From positions 1 to 44,535 of the forward strand of contig PLCO01000008.1 of NCBI GenBank assembly GCA_003134815.1: a stretch of 44,535 nucleotides of DNA, in the 5' to 3' direction. Shown in pieces: positions 24,217-34,884 of this stretch. Position 1 is the stretch's first letter. Each line of letters starts with the position of its first letter. This DNA comes from Acidobacteriaceae bacterium (GTDB lineage: Bacteria; Acidobacteriota; Terriglobia; Terriglobales; Acidobacteriaceae). Position numbers and translations under genes: made by a program. Below the pieces are notes generated by a model, which saw nothing but the letters and a program-made list of their open reading frames with translations, did no database searches and was not told the DNA's origin.

Positions 24217-26787
24217 TCACTTCGTCCCGATCAGCCGGATCCTCGCCGTGAACGCCCGCCCCTGCAACTCGCTGAAGGTTCCAAACTCCGGCGAGTCCAC
24301 CACATTGTTCACCACTGCCGCATTTCCGCTGCCCGTCGCATTCTCCATCACGCCGCGCAATCCCCAGTACTGTCCGCGAAAATGAAATTTCCACTCGAGC
24401 CCCGGACTGAAGTTCTTGAAACTCGGAAACCTCTGCCCACCCGCCGCGCCAACCACTTGCTGTGCCGCACTCACCGCCGTGTACGGGATCCCCGTATGCT
24501 CTTCGAGCGCGTACACAAAATCCCAGCGCTTCCTCAGCCTTGCAATCGGAACCGGCAGCCATCCCCACGAAATGATCCGATTGGGCACGTCCCATGCCAG
24601 TGGCCCGCTCTGCTGCGTCCCCAGCGGCGATGGTGTCGGCAGATAATCGAGCGCAGCGTTCGTGCGCGCCGAGGAATGCGTGTACGACAAGAACACCGTA
24701 TACCCATTCCCGAACGGCTTTCGCGCGTCGAACTCCTCTGAGCTGTAGCGATCCTCCCGTCCGTTCGTCAGCAGATAATTCCCCGCAGGCGCCGCCGCCC
24801 CGCTTTGATTCGCGAACGTAAAAACATTCGTCGTCCGCTTCTCCATAAAATTCGCCCCCGCATAAATCGCCCACGGCAGCTTCCGCTCCACCCCCACGCT
24901 CCAGTTCAACGCCCGCGGCGCGTGCAGCAAACTATCCTCGGCGCTAAACTCCGTCTGCTGCGCCGGCCCCATCGGCGTCACTCCGTCCGCTGCGTAATAC
25001 GTGTCGGACCGAATGCCCGCATGCGTCTGCGCCAGGTACTCCAGTTGCGTGTGCTCGTAATAGAGCCCGATGCCCGCCGAAATCTTCGTCGTATCCTTGT
25101 CTCCCGGCGCATACGCTACCGCCAACCGCGGCGCAAACAGCGGCCTCCGCACAATCTCGTCCCAGTCGAAGCGCAGCCCCGGCTCCACAAGTAATCCACG
25201 GGCCCATCCCTTCTCCGGCTGCCACCGGTCCTGGACATATGCGCCAATCTCTCCGTTGTGCATCGTGAACGCCGGTGCCGCCGCAAACACGCTCTGCCGC
25301 TCCAGCGTTCCATCCTCGCGCAGGTAACTCACCGCTGTCCGCGTCTGCCTCTGGTCATAAGCAATATGATCAACATCCAGTCCCGCCTTCACATCGTGCC
25401 GTCCCATCCACTGTCGCGGCGGCAAATACAACGCCGCAGTCCCTTCCAGCCGTTGCGATCGTCCGCTCAGATTCTCGAAATAACTCCCCTCCGTTTGCTC
25501 CGGTGTGTATTCGTAAGGCGCGCTTCCATGCGGCTCGTACCCGTCGCGAATACTCACAAACCCCACTCCCACATCCAACAGCGCGCCTTTGCCAAAGCTC
25601 TGCTGGTCCCGCACATACGGCATCCAAGCAATGGTGTTGCGCTTCACCGTGCTCTGTTGCGGCGTGAGCGACGAAATCCCGTCATACGGCGAATGGTAGA
25701 GGTCGTAAAGCAGCCCTGCGGTCACGATGTTCGCCGCAGTCACGTTCTCCTGCACCTTCATCAGGTTGCTCCCGCGCATCAGTTCGTCGGTATTGGCATT
25801 CGCGGGCAGCTCGGTAATGTAGATATTGTCGTACTCCACTTCCACGCCGTCGTACCACCAGGCGCTTCCGCGCTTCAGCGGCCCGCTGAACGTGAAACGT
25901 GGAACGACCTTGTCAAAGCGAATTCCATTCTGGCTGCGGAACGAAGGTACAAAATTCGTCGCATTAAAGCGGAACTTGTCGTCGCCCATGCCGGTGTTGA
26001 GCGCAATCACGCCGCCCGTTGCGCGCCCGTACTCCACCGGATAGCGTGTCGTCTCCGCGTCAATCGACCGCACCGCATCCGCGCTCACCCGCAGGCTCAG
26101 CGTGCCCCCCACCGGGGAGCGGATATCGAACCCATCCATCGTGTCCAGCGTCTCCCACGTCTCCGATCCGGCCACGTGCACCTGCCCGGTCACATCCGGC
26201 ACCACGCCGGGATTGAACGGCAGCAGATCGCGGATGTCGCGCGAGGTCGGATAGGGAATGTTCACAATCTCCGGCGTATTCATCGTGCTCTCGTCTGCAA
26301 CCTGCTGCGTATCGATCCCCGGCGCAGACGCGCTCACATTCACCTGCTCGCGCACAATCTGCTCGTGCTCGAGCACCACATTCATGCTGCCCTGGTCCAC
26401 GCTGCCTTGATCCCCGCTGTTTTGACTTGAATCGGTGCCGCTCGCTTCAGTTTTGTAGAATCCGGCCTTCTCCACGGCGATCTCGTAAGGCTCGTGCCCC
26501 TTGGGCTCGTACCTGCAGTTCCCGGCGTAATCCGTCCACAATTGCTCCGGCGCGGCTCCCGGCTCGGTGATCGTCACCTGCGCGCCTTCCACCGCGTGGC
26601 CATTTTCATCCACCACCGTCACCGTCACCGGCGCGTTGGCAGCCTTCTGCTGGCCCTCCGCCAGCCCCCCGGCAAGCCCGCCTGCGAGTGTTGCCCAACT
26701 AAAAAGAAGCAATCCCGCGGCAATTCGCCCGGCGCAATCAAACCGCGGGTTGAAATCGCATCGGAATCCGCTCAAGACGCTGCGCAT
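24217..26787 (-). CDS. Oar-like TonB-dependent receptor
   Basis: About 856 residues from the ATG at 26787; an in-frame start 13 codons earlier is possible. A signal peptide with a long Ala/Gly/Leu core is followed by a carboxypeptidase-regulatory-like domain (VTVTVVDENGHAVEGAQVTI ... YEIAVEKAGFYKTE). A Ser/Gln-rich linker leads to the plug region (NIPYPTSRDIRDLLPFNPGV, MDGFDIRSPVGGTLSLRV, VEYGRATGGVIALNTG). The rest is outer-membrane barrel ending RAFTARIRLIG. Acidobacteriota carry many such receptors for large or sugar substrates. The ligand here is unknown, and no TonB or ExbBD gene is close. Confidence 0.9.
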   Translation of the reverse strand: MRSVLSGFRCDFNPRFDCAGRIAAGLLLFSWATLAGGLAGGLAEGQQKAANAPVTVTVVDENGHAVEGAQVTITEPGAAPEQLWTDYAGNCRYEPKGHEPYEIAVEKAGFYKTEASGTDSSQNSGDQGSVDQGSMNVVLEHEQIVREQVNVSASAPGIDTQQVADESTMNTPEIVNIPYPTSRDIRDLLPFNPGVVPDVTGQVHVAGSETWETLDTMDGFDIRSPVGGTLSLRVSADAVRSIDAETTRYPVEYGRATGGVIALNTGMGDDKFRFNATNFVPSFRSQNGIRFDKVVPRFTFSGPLKRGSAWWYDGVEVEYDNIYITELPANANTDELMRGSNLMKVQENVTAANIVTAGLLYDLYHSPYDGISSLTPQQSTVKRNTIAWMPYVRDQQSFGKGALLDVGVGFVSIRDGYEPHGSAPYEYTPEQTEGSYFENLSGRSQRLEGTAALYLPPRQWMGRHDVKAGLDVDHIAYDQRQTRTAVSYLREDGTLERQSVFAAAPAFTMHNGEIGAYVQDRWQPEKGWARGLLVEPGLRFDWDEIVRRPLFAPRLAVAYAPGDKDTTKISAGIGLYYEHTQLEYLAQTHAGIRSDTYYAADGVTPMGPAQQTEFSAEDSLLHAPRALNWSVGVERKLPWAIYAGANFMEKRTTNVFTFANQSGAAAPAGNYLLTNGREDRYSSEEFDARKPFGNGYTVFLSYTHSSARTNAALDYLPTPSPLGTQQSGPLAWDVPNRIISWGWLPVPIARLRKRWDFVYALEEHTGIPYTAVSAAQQVVGAAGGQRFPSFKNFSPGLEWKFHFRGQYWGLRGVMENATGSGNAAVVNNVVDSPEFGTFSELQGRAFTARIRLIGTK

Positions 26788-26991
26788 TGCCGCCAGTATA
26801 GCCCCGGCCCATTCGCCACGAATCATATTTGGGATTAGACGGAACAGCCAGCCGCAGGTGTGCCCCGGGTGTGATGGATAATCAAGAGTTCATCCTCCCG
26901 GATTCTCCGCGATCAAGCAGCCGCTCTCGCGGCCGTGTTTCCGATCCGGCAACTACTGCGGTTCAGCGCGTCGGAAATAAACATGACCAGG

Positions 26992-28428
26992 TCAGAAGAC
27001 ATGAAAAGCGCGGATGATCGTTGCGTCCATGGCGGCGATCTCCAGGAGGGAAACCACTGCAATGCCCAACAGGCTCTGCCATCGCGGAGCTGGAGAATTC
27101 CGCCTCGGAAAGAGTTCAATCGTACCCATGCCGGCCAGGACGAGAAGAGGAATAAAATAGCGCCCTTGTACGCCCACCACACGATCCTGCCCCACTTGCG
27201 CCCAAGCCAGATAGACGGCAACCACAATCAATACAGCGCTGGCGAGCGCGAGCGCCAAGTGCCACAACGCGCGACCGGCCGAGCGCTCCCTTGATCCGCG
27301 TATGCCAGGCTTCCAGAGAAGAACCAAGCTGACAATCGGGAGGATGTAGACAACGCCAGGCCAGAGCAGCACCTTCAGCCAGCCGAAGTCGCCAACGATC
27401 TGAACATATAGATTGACCAGCGCGACAAGCTCCAGCATATGGAAGAGAACGCGAATGAGAATCACCGGGTGATGCAAAATGAGGCCGATCTGTGCTGATG
27501 GATGCGCACCGTTCAAGGGAGACGTCATCGTGGATTTCGCGAAGAATACCCAGCTCGCGGTGACTCCCAGGGCCACTCCAAGCATAATCGCGGTCGATCG
27601 AATCACCTTGGCAGCTTCACCCTTCCTGAAGACTCCCGGCGTCGCCGCCGCCAGCAGCATGGGAACATAAACGGGTTTCACCGAACAGAACACTGCGGCA
27701 GCAATTGCAGCCATCCACAGCTCGCGCGTCTTCCAGTTCCCGCGCGCGCTCGAGGAGATCGCAAATGCGCTAAACACAAGCGCGCACCCAATCAGGTCTG
27801 CGTCTGGAGAAAACGACGCATACAGATACAGTGACATCGGCAGCAACCCGGCAAGGATAACCAGCTCTTCCGCGAAGGGCATGATGCTCACCGCCAGGCC
27901 CAGCAGCCCCAAAGCCGATAAGCAGTTGAACAATCGCCCGATGTAAAGCATCGAAAGCGGCCCCCACCCCAGCAACCGTCCGACGGCGATTCCCAGTGCC
28001 TGCGGCATGTAGGGAAGTGGAGAATAAAACGCAGATCCCGGAAACGCAATGAACTGTCTCTTCGTTGAGTCAAGCGGAATGGATTTCAATTGCAGTGTCT
28101 TCGCAATTGGGGCGGGCGTCACCGGATACTCTATTCCATCCTTCGTGTATACGCTGGCTTTCACAAACTGCGCCAATGAAACCGGGAGTGTGCCTCCGGC
28201 CCTTCCGTTCTGAACCTCGGCAAGCAGGTGAAACTCGCTCAGTTGATACGCCCTGTAGAAATGCTGCACCTCATCGGGAACCTGGAACGGTGGCGTCAAA
28301 ATCACCAGTGGAAGCGATCCCAACGCGCCGAGAATCAGCGCCAGAACCACTCGTGCGGCTTTTACATTGTCTAAAGGATATTTGAAGCGCTGCCATCCTC
28401 TGAGCCGATCGTCAGGGCAGTGTCGCAT
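26992..28428 (-). CDS. DUF2142 multi-spanning membrane protein (GT-C-like)
   Basis: About 478 residues from the ATG at 28428; an in-frame start 17 codons earlier lies deep inside the preceding gene. There are about twelve membrane helices. PPFQVPDEVQHFYRAYQLSE after the first helix is the DUF2142 signature, with an acidic pair in the first outer loop as in GT-C glycosyltransferases that use lipid-linked sugars. KPVYVPMLLAAAT and VGVQGRYFIPLLVLAGMG are further family-like segments. It overlaps the end of the GT2 gene by 17 bp, so they are probably one transcript making or modifying a surface glycan. Confidence 0.85.
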   Translation of the reverse strand: MRHCPDDRLRGWQRFKYPLDNVKAARVVLALILGALGSLPLVILTPPFQVPDEVQHFYRAYQLSEFHLLAEVQNGRAGGTLPVSLAQFVKASVYTKDGIEYPVTPAPIAKTLQLKSIPLDSTKRQFIAFPGSAFYSPLPYMPQALGIAVGRLLGWGPLSMLYIGRLFNCLSALGLLGLAVSIMPFAEELVILAGLLPMSLYLYASFSPDADLIGCALVFSAFAISSSARGNWKTRELWMAAIAAAVFCSVKPVYVPMLLAAATPGVFRKGEAAKVIRSTAIMLGVALGVTASWVFFAKSTMTSPLNGAHPSAQIGLILHHPVILIRVLFHMLELVALVNLYVQIVGDFGWLKVLLWPGVVYILPIVSLVLLWKPGIRGSRERSAGRALWHLALALASAVLIVVAVYLAWAQVGQDRVVGVQGRYFIPLLVLAGMGTIELFPRRNSPAPRWQSLLGIAVVSLLEIAAMDATIIRAFHVF

Positions 28429-29434
28429 GTTCCGTCTGCTCCGATTCTCGACCGGCACTTGCCGTAGGCTTCCGCACATCCTGCAGAAGTCTGTGGATGG
28501 CCATGTTGGGAGTAGAACTGATATCGAATGCCAGGAACGACAACAGCAATTGAACGCCCAGGATGATTGGGAGTGCAGCCAGCATCACCGTCCCCGTTGT
28601 TGCGGTCACGCCGGTCTTGATGCTCTCCGCCCAGTGGTATGCGCCGAAAGCCGTCCCGAAAACCACGAAACCGATCCCGGCAATCAATTCAATCGAGGCG
28701 AGAGAAAAGTCCCTCAGAAAATAGTTGTGCGCGATGCGGCTGAAAGTGTTCGTCAAATGCTTTGAAAGGAACTGGCCCATGACGCGCGAAATCGCGAGGT
28801 TGCTTTTCTCATTCGCGTAGACAGCGTCCATTGGGACATCCACCACGCTCGCGCGCACCATTCCTAGTTGGAAGAGCATATCGGATTCGAAAAAGTACCC
28901 CTGACTAATCTTCTTGAGCGGCAGTAAAGCAAATGTAGAAGCGCTGATAGCGGTGTAGCCGTTCGTCGGATCGAACAAGCCCCAGTACCCCGATGAAATC
29001 TTTGAAAAAAAGGATAAGACCGCGTTGCCCAGCAATCGCACGCGCGGCATCGAGCGCAGTCCCTCGACATTAAAAAATCGGTTTCCCTTGGCGTAATCGG
29101 CGCGTCCGTCCTGGATCGGCCGAATGAGGTACTGAATCCAGTGCGGATCCATCTGGGCGTCGCCGTCGAGCTTCACGAGGATGTCCGCCCCGAGCCGCAG
29201 CGCGTAGCTGAAACCGTTCAACACGGCGCCGCCGACGCCCAGGTTCTTCTCGTTCTTGAGGACCGTCACTCGACGATCAGAACAGTTCTCGCTCACATGA
29301 CGGCCCGACTCTTCAGGGCAGGCGTCGTCGACCACAATAATCCAGTCGACCTCCGCCCCGATCTGCTGAATCAATGGCAGAATCTGCGACCGCACTCGAT
29401 AACAGGGAATAACAACTGCTACAGACTGCCTCAT
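28412..29434 (-). CDS. Family 2 glycosyltransferase with membrane tail
   Basis: The 340-residue protein has a GT2 GT-A fold domain (VAVVIPCYRVRSQI, IIVVDDACPEESG, LKNEKNLGVGGAVLNGF, and LVKLDGDAQMDP holding the DxD-like motif). Two C-terminal membrane helices follow (SIELIAGIGFVVFGTAFG and TVMLAALPIILGVQLLLSFL). This is the design of polyprenyl-phosphate sugar synthases that feed GT-C enzymes. It is upstream of and overlapping the DUF2142 gene, which fits such a donor-acceptor pair. The sugar is unknown. Confidence 0.88.
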   Translation of the reverse strand: MRQSVAVVIPCYRVRSQILPLIQQIGAEVDWIIVVDDACPEESGRHVSENCSDRRVTVLKNEKNLGVGGAVLNGFSYALRLGADILVKLDGDAQMDPHWIQYLIRPIQDGRADYAKGNRFFNVEGLRSMPRVRLLGNAVLSFFSKISSGYWGLFDPTNGYTAISASTFALLPLKKISQGYFFESDMLFQLGMVRASVVDVPMDAVYANEKSNLAISRVMGQFLSKHLTNTFSRIAHNYFLRDFSLASIELIAGIGFVVFGTAFGAYHWAESIKTGVTATTGTVMLAALPIILGVQLLLSFLAFDISSTPNMAIHRLLQDVRKPTASAGRESEQTEHATLP

Positions 29435-29551
29435 CCGACAGACCTACTTAAGCTGCAGGGTGAGCCAAGTGTACCAGAGATAAACGCGACCGCCGGTTAT
29501 TGATTATCGGCGGCCCATCGGATAACGTGGATAGCTGCGAAGGGGGAACAA

Positions 29552-30223
29552 TTGAGAACGCAAGAAGCGAAAAGACTCTTTAAGCATGCCTTCAGAAAGG
29601 CGATTCGGGAAAAGAGCAAAATTCTTGATGAGGCCGCGTTCCCTGCCTATGCGCATCGCAACCTTGTCATTGATCGCATCTTTTGGGGGCGATTGGCCGC
29701 TGCTGAGCGTTACCTTGCGACAAGATCCCCAAAAACGGTGCTCGACTTCGGCTGCGGCAGTGGAGTGATGTCTTTCATCATGTCCGGCCTCGCCGAGAGG
29801 GTCGTCGCAACGGACATTGAGCCTGCGACCTTTCGCCGCATGCAATCGGCAGTCCGCTTCCCGCCAAACGTCGTGTTCGTCCCCGCGCCTGAGCTCGCCG
29901 GGGAGACTTATGCTCTAAGCTTCGACGCAATTGTCGCGCTCGATGTGTTGGAGCACATCCCGGACTTGACAGAAGTTTTAGGCCGATTCAAGAAGTTGCT
30001 AAAGCCTGCAGGCGTCATCGTAATCTCTGGCCCCACGGAGAACGCGCTCTACAAGCTCGGTCGACGCATTGCTGGCAACCGATTCACCGGTGATTACCAT
30101 GTCTCCAACATCGCGCGGATCGAGGCAGAGTGTCGCCGGCATGGACACGTCCAAACGATTGCCGTCCTCTACCCCGTATTGCCGCTTTTCAAGGTATTTA
30201 CTTTGCAAGTCGACGAACAATAA
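29552..30223 (+). CDS. Class I SAM-dependent methyltransferase
   Basis: The 223-residue protein has the Rossmann motif VLDFGCGSGVMSF, the acidic TDIEP, the DVLEHIPDL motif and LLKPAGVIVISGPTEN. The start is TTG at 29552 with AGGGGGA eight bases upstream. It is divergent from the GT2/DUF2142 pair. In this setting a role in methylating a surface sugar or lipid is likely but not shown. Confidence 0.85.
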   Translation: MRTQEAKRLFKHAFRKAIREKSKILDEAAFPAYAHRNLVIDRIFWGRLAAAERYLATRSPKTVLDFGCGSGVMSFIMSGLAERVVATDIEPATFRRMQSAVRFPPNVVFVPAPELAGETYALSFDAIVALDVLEHIPDLTEVLGRFKKLLKPAGVIVISGPTENALYKLGRRIAGNRFTGDYHVSNIARIEAECRRHGHVQTIAVLYPVLPLFKVFTLQVDEQ

Positions 30224-30262
30224 GCGCGATCTGCGAGTGGAATCAAGATCATTTTCGCGTGC

Positions 30263-31051
30263 CTACGGCCGTTGCGCGCTCTCGGAATAATACTCCTGCT
30301 TCAGTTTTCGGCCGCTCTTGCCGAATCGTGCCACTCGGATGATCCCCATCTTGTGCGCGGAAAAGCTGAGCGTCGTCGCCAAAACGCCGAACCCGTACTC
30401 TACGCTGCGCTTGAAATTGATTGACGACGCTTCTTCAAAGTACTTTGTCGGGCACGAAATCTCGCCAATGCGAAAGCCGAACATCACCGCCTGCGCGATC
30501 ATCTGATTGTCGAACACAAAGTCGTCCGAATTCTCCAGCAGCGGCAGCGTCTCCAGCAGTTCCCGTGAAAAGGCGCGGAATCCGGTGTGGTATTCCGAGA
30601 GCTTCACCCCGAGAAACAAATTTTGAAAGGCGGTCAGCAGGCGATTGGCCACATATTTGTAAAACGGCATTCCGCCCTTCAGCGCTCCGGCGCCCAGAAT
30701 CCTCGATCCCAGCACCATGTCGTACACGCCGCTGGCAATCATTCCTGCCATCGCCGGAACCAGCGTCGGCGTGTACTGGTAATCGGGATGCACCATCACC
30801 ACAATGTCTGCCCCCGCCGCCAGCGCCTCGCGGTAACAGGTCTGCTGATTGCGTCCATATCCGTAATTGGCGTCGTGAACGTACGTCTGCACGCCCAGCC
30901 TGCGCGAAAGCTCCGCCGTCTTGTCCTTGCTCGAGTCGTCAACCAGTATCTTGATGTCCACCACGTCGGAAAGCTCCTGCACGGTCTGCTCCAGCGTCTT
31001 CTCGGCGTTGTACGCCGGCATCACCACCGCGATTCTCTTTCCGTTGATCAT
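30263..31051 (-). CDS. Family 2 glycosyltransferase
   Basis: About 262 residues from the ATG at 31051, 15 bp after the stop of the upstream gene; the longer open frame would lie inside that gene. GT2 motifs are [44 protein letters not shown] and [11 protein letters not shown] (in the DxD position, reading HPDYQY). [23 protein letters not shown] and [15 protein letters not shown] are typical of dolichyl-phosphate-mannose-synthase-like enzymes. It has no C-terminal membrane helix. It is probably in one transcript with the two membrane genes upstream. Confidence 0.88.
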   Translation of the reverse strand: MINGKRIAVVMPAYNAEKTLEQTVQELSDVVDIKILVDDSSKDKTAELSRRLGVQTYVHDANYGYGRNQQTCYREALAAGADIVVMVHPDYQYTPTLVPAMAGMIASGVYDMVLGSRILGAGALKGGMPFYKYVANRLLTAFQNLFLGVKLSEYHTGFRAFSRELLETLPLLENSDDFVFDNQMIAQAVMFGFRIGEISCPTKYFEEASSINFKRSVEYGFGVLATTLSFSAHKMGIIRVARFGKSGRKLKQEYYSESAQRP

Positions 31052-31065
31052 TGCCTGTTTCCCTT

Positions 31066-32802
31066 CTACTTCGCTTCCGGTGCCGGATACGGTGAGATTC
31101 TTGCGGGAATCGCATCCGGCTCCACCAGCCACACTTTGCGGTCTTCGTAATAGTGCATCAGCTCCAGATTATCGGCAGCGTCCATCTCTCTGGCCCATAC
31201 GACTTTGGAACCATCGATGTCAGCGCCGTTATAAACCCACTCATTCAGCGGATTATGATCCGGCCCGTATCGGATGATCGCCAGTTGCCCTCCCGGCAGT
31301 TGTTCTAATTGTGCCTTAATCTGCGCGCGTTCCGTTCCAAAATGCTGCGGCCCAAACCAAACCAGGTTCCAATTCCCAGGGTCCCACTCAGGCGGCTCCA
31401 GATGAAGCGGCTCGGCAAGCACCCGAACACCGGCCATCGCAACACATGCAGCGATCGTCAACCGCACCATGGCAAGGCCAACGGCGCTCCTCCCCATCTT
31501 CCATACTCGAAGGTGTCGCATCATTTGCAATCCGATCGCATAAAAGGCTGCGGAGAAGGGTGCCAGATAGTACGGAATGAGATAGATTTCGATCGCCGTG
31601 CCGCCCGCTAGAACCAGCAGGCACACCACTAGAAATCGAACACGCCGATCCAGAAAGACTCGCCTGGCCATGAACAGCGGAGGCAGAAGGCTCAATCCTG
31701 CGAAGAAGAGCACATTGAATGCAGCCTTCACAACCGTCCAGGGCAAATAGCCTGTGAGCGAGTGAACCCGAGGGTACATCGGGAACTCCGTGATCTTGTA
31801 AAAATCGTGCATCGCGGCGTGCCGGTAGGTAGGCTCTGGTCGGGGCTGCTGCCAAATGTAATACGGCGCGATTGCGTAAGTTTGCCGGTTGATCGTATAA
31901 GGCAGCGTTAGCGGGTTTCCAAACGTCCGGTAATCGTAGTACCCCAGCCACGACACGGCCGCGCAGATTACAAGCATTGGAACAACGGCTCGCCGCGCCA
32001 AAACTCCCAGTGGCGGCCGGGTTTTTCCCTTAATTGCCCAATAGCTGAGAGCCGCCGCGACCGGCAGGCACATCAGCAATCCCTCATACGGCCGCGTGAG
32101 GATAAGAATCGCAATTCCCGCGCTCATCGACAATCCGTATCGAAATCGCCCGGTCTTCATCAAACGCGGCAGGCTGCCCAGCACCAGCGCTCCGCCAAAC
32201 CCGCTCAGTAGCGCCGCCCCATGGTAGGTGTTGATCCAGAAGCTGAAGAGCCCCAGCCGCAACACCGCAATCACCCCTCCCAGCAGCGCCCAGTTTCGCG
32301 GCAGCCACCCTTGCAGCATCCACACAAGGCCCGCGCACATCAGTCCATCCATCGCCAGCGCGGCAAGCCACGGCTGATGAAACAGCACCTGCCCGGCCGC
32401 GAACAGCAGCCCTTGTCCTGGGAAGTACATCGACTGATACGTCGGCTGCATGGAGATGTGGATGCTCTCGAAATGAGTCCACATCGCCGGAGTTGGGTTC
32501 GTCAGCCGTCCGTGGACAAACGTGTCACTCGCCAGCAGGAAGCTGAAATCGTCGGGCACAAACGGCAGCGGAATAGGAAACAGCGGAAGCAGTGCTGCGC
32601 GCAGCACGATCACGCCCAGGCCCGTTCCGGCTACCGCCCAGCCCTTTCTGTGCGCGACTTGGGCGAAGCATCGCTCCACCCCCGCAAAAAATCCGGCGCC
32701 AAACCGCGGCCACACGAAAGATAACGTCACCGCAATCGTCGTCAGAACGAATTCTGCTCCGAGCAGGAAATGATTTGGTCTTACGTCGGAAGGAAGCACC
32801 AT
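31066..32802 (-). CDS. Multi-spanning GT-C-like membrane protein
   Basis: About 578 residues, using the ATG at 32802 with AGAGGA upstream; a GTG nine codons earlier overlaps the previous gene. There are about ten membrane helices. The first outer loop has [20 protein letters not shown] with an Asp-Asp pair, as in GT39/GT83-like enzymes, followed by [15 protein letters not shown] and [13 protein letters not shown]. The C-terminal outer domain contains [17 protein letters not shown] and ends in a soluble domain. It probably transfers a sugar from a lipid carrier; the family assignment is inference. Confidence 0.75.
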   Translation of the reverse strand: MVLPSDVRPNHFLLGAEFVLTTIAVTLSFVWPRFGAGFFAGVERCFAQVAHRKGWAVAGTGLGVIVLRAALLPLFPIPLPFVPDDFSFLLASDTFVHGRLTNPTPAMWTHFESIHISMQPTYQSMYFPGQGLLFAAGQVLFHQPWLAALAMDGLMCAGLVWMLQGWLPRNWALLGGVIAVLRLGLFSFWINTYHGAALLSGFGGALVLGSLPRLMKTGRFRYGLSMSAGIAILILTRPYEGLLMCLPVAAALSYWAIKGKTRPPLGVLARRAVVPMLVICAAVSWLGYYDYRTFGNPLTLPYTINRQTYAIAPYYIWQQPRPEPTYRHAAMHDFYKITEFPMYPRVHSLTGYLPWTVVKAAFNVLFFAGLSLLPPLFMARRVFLDRRVRFLVVCLLVLAGGTAIEIYLIPYYLAPFSAAFYAIGLQMMRHLRVWKMGRSAVGLAMVRLTIAACVAMAGVRVLAEPLHLEPPEWDPGNWNLVWFGPQHFGTERAQIKAQLEQLPGGQLAIIRYGPDHNPLNEWVYNGADIDGSKVVWAREMDAADNLELMHYYEDRKVWLVEPDAIPARISPYPAPEAK

Positions 32803-32819
32803 TGGCAGACCAAATCCTC

Positions 32820-34277
32820 TCAGCAGCACCCGAGCGCGGACGCTCCGTGATTCGCCGCCACAGTCGCGTTCCCCGCTTTTCTTAAATCCGGTCGTCTCAA
32901 ATCGCGTTGTCTCAAATCGGATTGGCCCGAATCAGGTTCGCTCAAATCGACTGCTGCTCGCTGCTCCTGGCCGGTACGTCGAAAATATATCCACAAATAA
33001 AAAATCCCTGTCGCCAGCAGAATCAGCGGGGCCGGGTGAAACACAACCGCAGTGAGCACTTTGCCCCAAACGCTCGCCACCTCAATCTTCGCGCCATTCA
33101 TCATGACCAGGAGTATCGTTGCCGGAATGTCAGATGTGGACAGCAGCGCAGCGGCGGTCAGCAGGCCGGCCGGCCACTTCAAGCCCGCGCCCCTGGCCCA
33201 CAGGTACGCGCAGCCGGGAACGGTTAGCAGCAGCAGCTTTGCATCGTATCCCCTGTGGTAGACGGGTAGCATCGATAGCGCGGCGATAGCAGCCAGCGCC
33301 AGCCATCCATTCTCTTTCGTAAACCGCGACCTCAGCACTCGAATTGCGCCTGCCAACAGCAGCGACCCGCAGATCACATAGCTTGCGAGGTTATAAAAGC
33401 GCGGATCGTCTCGGATCAGGCTCAACGTTGACTCCAGGCTGATCACATGATCGGCGGAATGGAACGTGAGCGAATCCGGCCCAGGATCGTTCACGCTGCC
33501 GTGTGCCGAAAGCGCGGCCAGGTTTAGGTTCAGCTCATGCATCCACAGCGGCGACGCGGCTGAGACCCAAAGCACTGCCGGTATCGCCAGCGCAGCCGCA
33601 ACGGCTGCGGTCTGGAGAGCCCATTTGCGATAAACACCGCCCGCCAGCAGGAAATAAATCCACACCAGGCCCGCATCGTGGGGCTTTACCACCAGGCTGA
33701 TTGCCAGACAGACGACCCCCGTGAGCACGAATCGCTTTTCAAAGAAACACCAAACCGCGATCGCGCAGAGACTAATCGTAATTCCAGCCAGATTCCCCAG
33801 CGCAAACACCAACTCGGAATTACAAAGCAGAATGCAAATCAGGATCGTCGCCGCCTTGAGAGCGTGGCTCTCCGCGACATTCCAGACAAGCAAGGCCGCC
33901 AGCATAAGCCCTGCGGCGTTCAATGCCATCCAGCACAGGCTGGCTGCCTTCCACGGCAACAGCGCAAGCGGCGCAGTCAGCAGCAGCGATGTAGGCAGGT
34001 TGACGCACGAAAGCATCGCCCGGCGAAAAAAGAGCGCATCTTTCGCGTCGGAAGGGAGCCTGCCCCCTGCCGACTGGTATACATCCAGAAATACGGCTGG
34101 ATTGTACGGGTCGCGGTGCTGCATCAGGCAGCGCGCGCCGTAGAAGACCGCCTTGAACGCGCCCATACCGGAGAAGGAGCTGATCGCAATCCACGAACCC
34201 CAGCAGACGAAGATCGCTCCGCTCAACAACAGGCAAAGCAGAGCCTTCCGCTGCGTCGATGTGATCTTACCCTTCAT
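32820..34277 (-). CDS. GT87-family mannosyltransferase-like membrane protein
   Basis: The 485-residue, about ten-helix protein of the GT87 (DUF2029) type has an early FYGARCLMQHRDPYNPAVF loop (the family's D-P-Y motif) and CLAISLVVKPHDAGLVWIYF, with KPH typical of the family. The C-terminal 45 residues are soluble and contain a degenerate repeat of DLR/DLRQRDLRRPDLRK, coded by about 15-bp tandem units near 32890-32950. GT87 enzymes use polyprenyl-phosphate sugars at the membrane. It is followed 17 bp later by the next membrane gene. Confidence 0.82.
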   Translation of the reverse strand: MKGKITSTQRKALLCLLLSGAIFVCWGSWIAISSFSGMGAFKAVFYGARCLMQHRDPYNPAVFLDVYQSAGGRLPSDAKDALFFRRAMLSCVNLPTSLLLTAPLALLPWKAASLCWMALNAAGLMLAALLVWNVAESHALKAATILICILLCNSELVFALGNLAGITISLCAIAVWCFFEKRFVLTGVVCLAISLVVKPHDAGLVWIYFLLAGGVYRKWALQTAAVAAALAIPAVLWVSAASPLWMHELNLNLAALSAHGSVNDPGPDSLTFHSADHVISLESTLSLIRDDPRFYNLASYVICGSLLLAGAIRVLRSRFTKENGWLALAAIAALSMLPVYHRGYDAKLLLLTVPGCAYLWARGAGLKWPAGLLTAAALLSTSDIPATILLVMMNGAKIEVASVWGKVLTAVVFHPAPLILLATGIFYLWIYFRRTGQEQRAAVDLSEPDSGQSDLRQRDLRRPDLRKAGNATVAANHGASALGCC

Positions 34278-34689
34278 TCTTCACATTCCGCCAAGCCAGC
34301 CATCGAGCCCAAACCGTCGAATCGAGAAACGCTGCATCTGGTCTGTTAGCCGAAGGGCAGCGGCATATCGGCTGTGCGAGCAAAATTCCGCCGAATAAAA
34401 TCCCCAACAGATCATTGCGATCTTACGACATTCGCAGCGCGGTCGCTCCGTGCCGCCCATCAACCAGAACCCTCCTCGTCACTCCAAACCGGCCAAACTG
34501 AAATGTGCGAATCGTCTTCTCGCCCGGTCTTTTTCAGCGCGCAAAAAAGCACGGGAGAGTATCAACCGGCGGCGGAGGAGCTTCGCCGGTCAATCTCTCC
34601 CATTACACTTGCTCGATTTTCCTGTACGCCTGCACCCGGGGAAGCTTGCCGCCTCCCCTTTAATCAGGTCCCTGCATCCTTACCCGCCA
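34278..34689. other. Intergenic stretch between GT87 and pilin genes
   Basis: There are 412 bp without a credible gene. It must hold the promoter of the GT87 operon and the end of the pilin transcript. No hairpin with a T-run and no known RNA was recognised. Confidence 0.4.
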
Positions 34690-34884
34690 CTACGCAAGCG
34701 AAGAGCTAACGTTGGTGAACACGCTATTCACTGCCGTGGCGACATGTTTGACGCCGCCGATAAGCGCCAGCGCAATCAACGCCACAAGCAACGCATATTC
34801 CACCAGATCTTGGCCTTCTTCGCTGTGCATCAGGTCGCGGAGTTTCATGCACGCTGTGAGAACTTTCTTGCCGACTCTGCTCAT
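34690..34884 (-). CDS. flp: Flp/Fap family type IVb pilin (copy 1)
   Basis: About 64 residues from the second ATG, which has AGGGA at good spacing. The prepilin has a short basic leader and the cleavage site EEG/QDLVEY, with Glu at +5 and Tyr at +6, then the hydrophobic helix ALLVALIALALIGG and the end HVATAVNSVFTNVSSSLA. Flp pilins form thin adhesive fibres and need a Tad secretion system and a TadV/CpaA peptidase, which are not in this window. It is the most diverged of the three copies here. Confidence 0.92.
   Translation of the reverse strand: MSRVGKKVLTACMKLRDLMHSEEGQDLVEYALLVALIALALIGGVKHVATAVNSVFTNVSSSLA

Noticed and set aside
25258..26430. 390-residue plus-strand frame opposite the TonB-dependent receptor
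   Set aside because: Arg/His-rich shadow typical of GC-rich antisense frames. The minus strand has clear receptor motifs.
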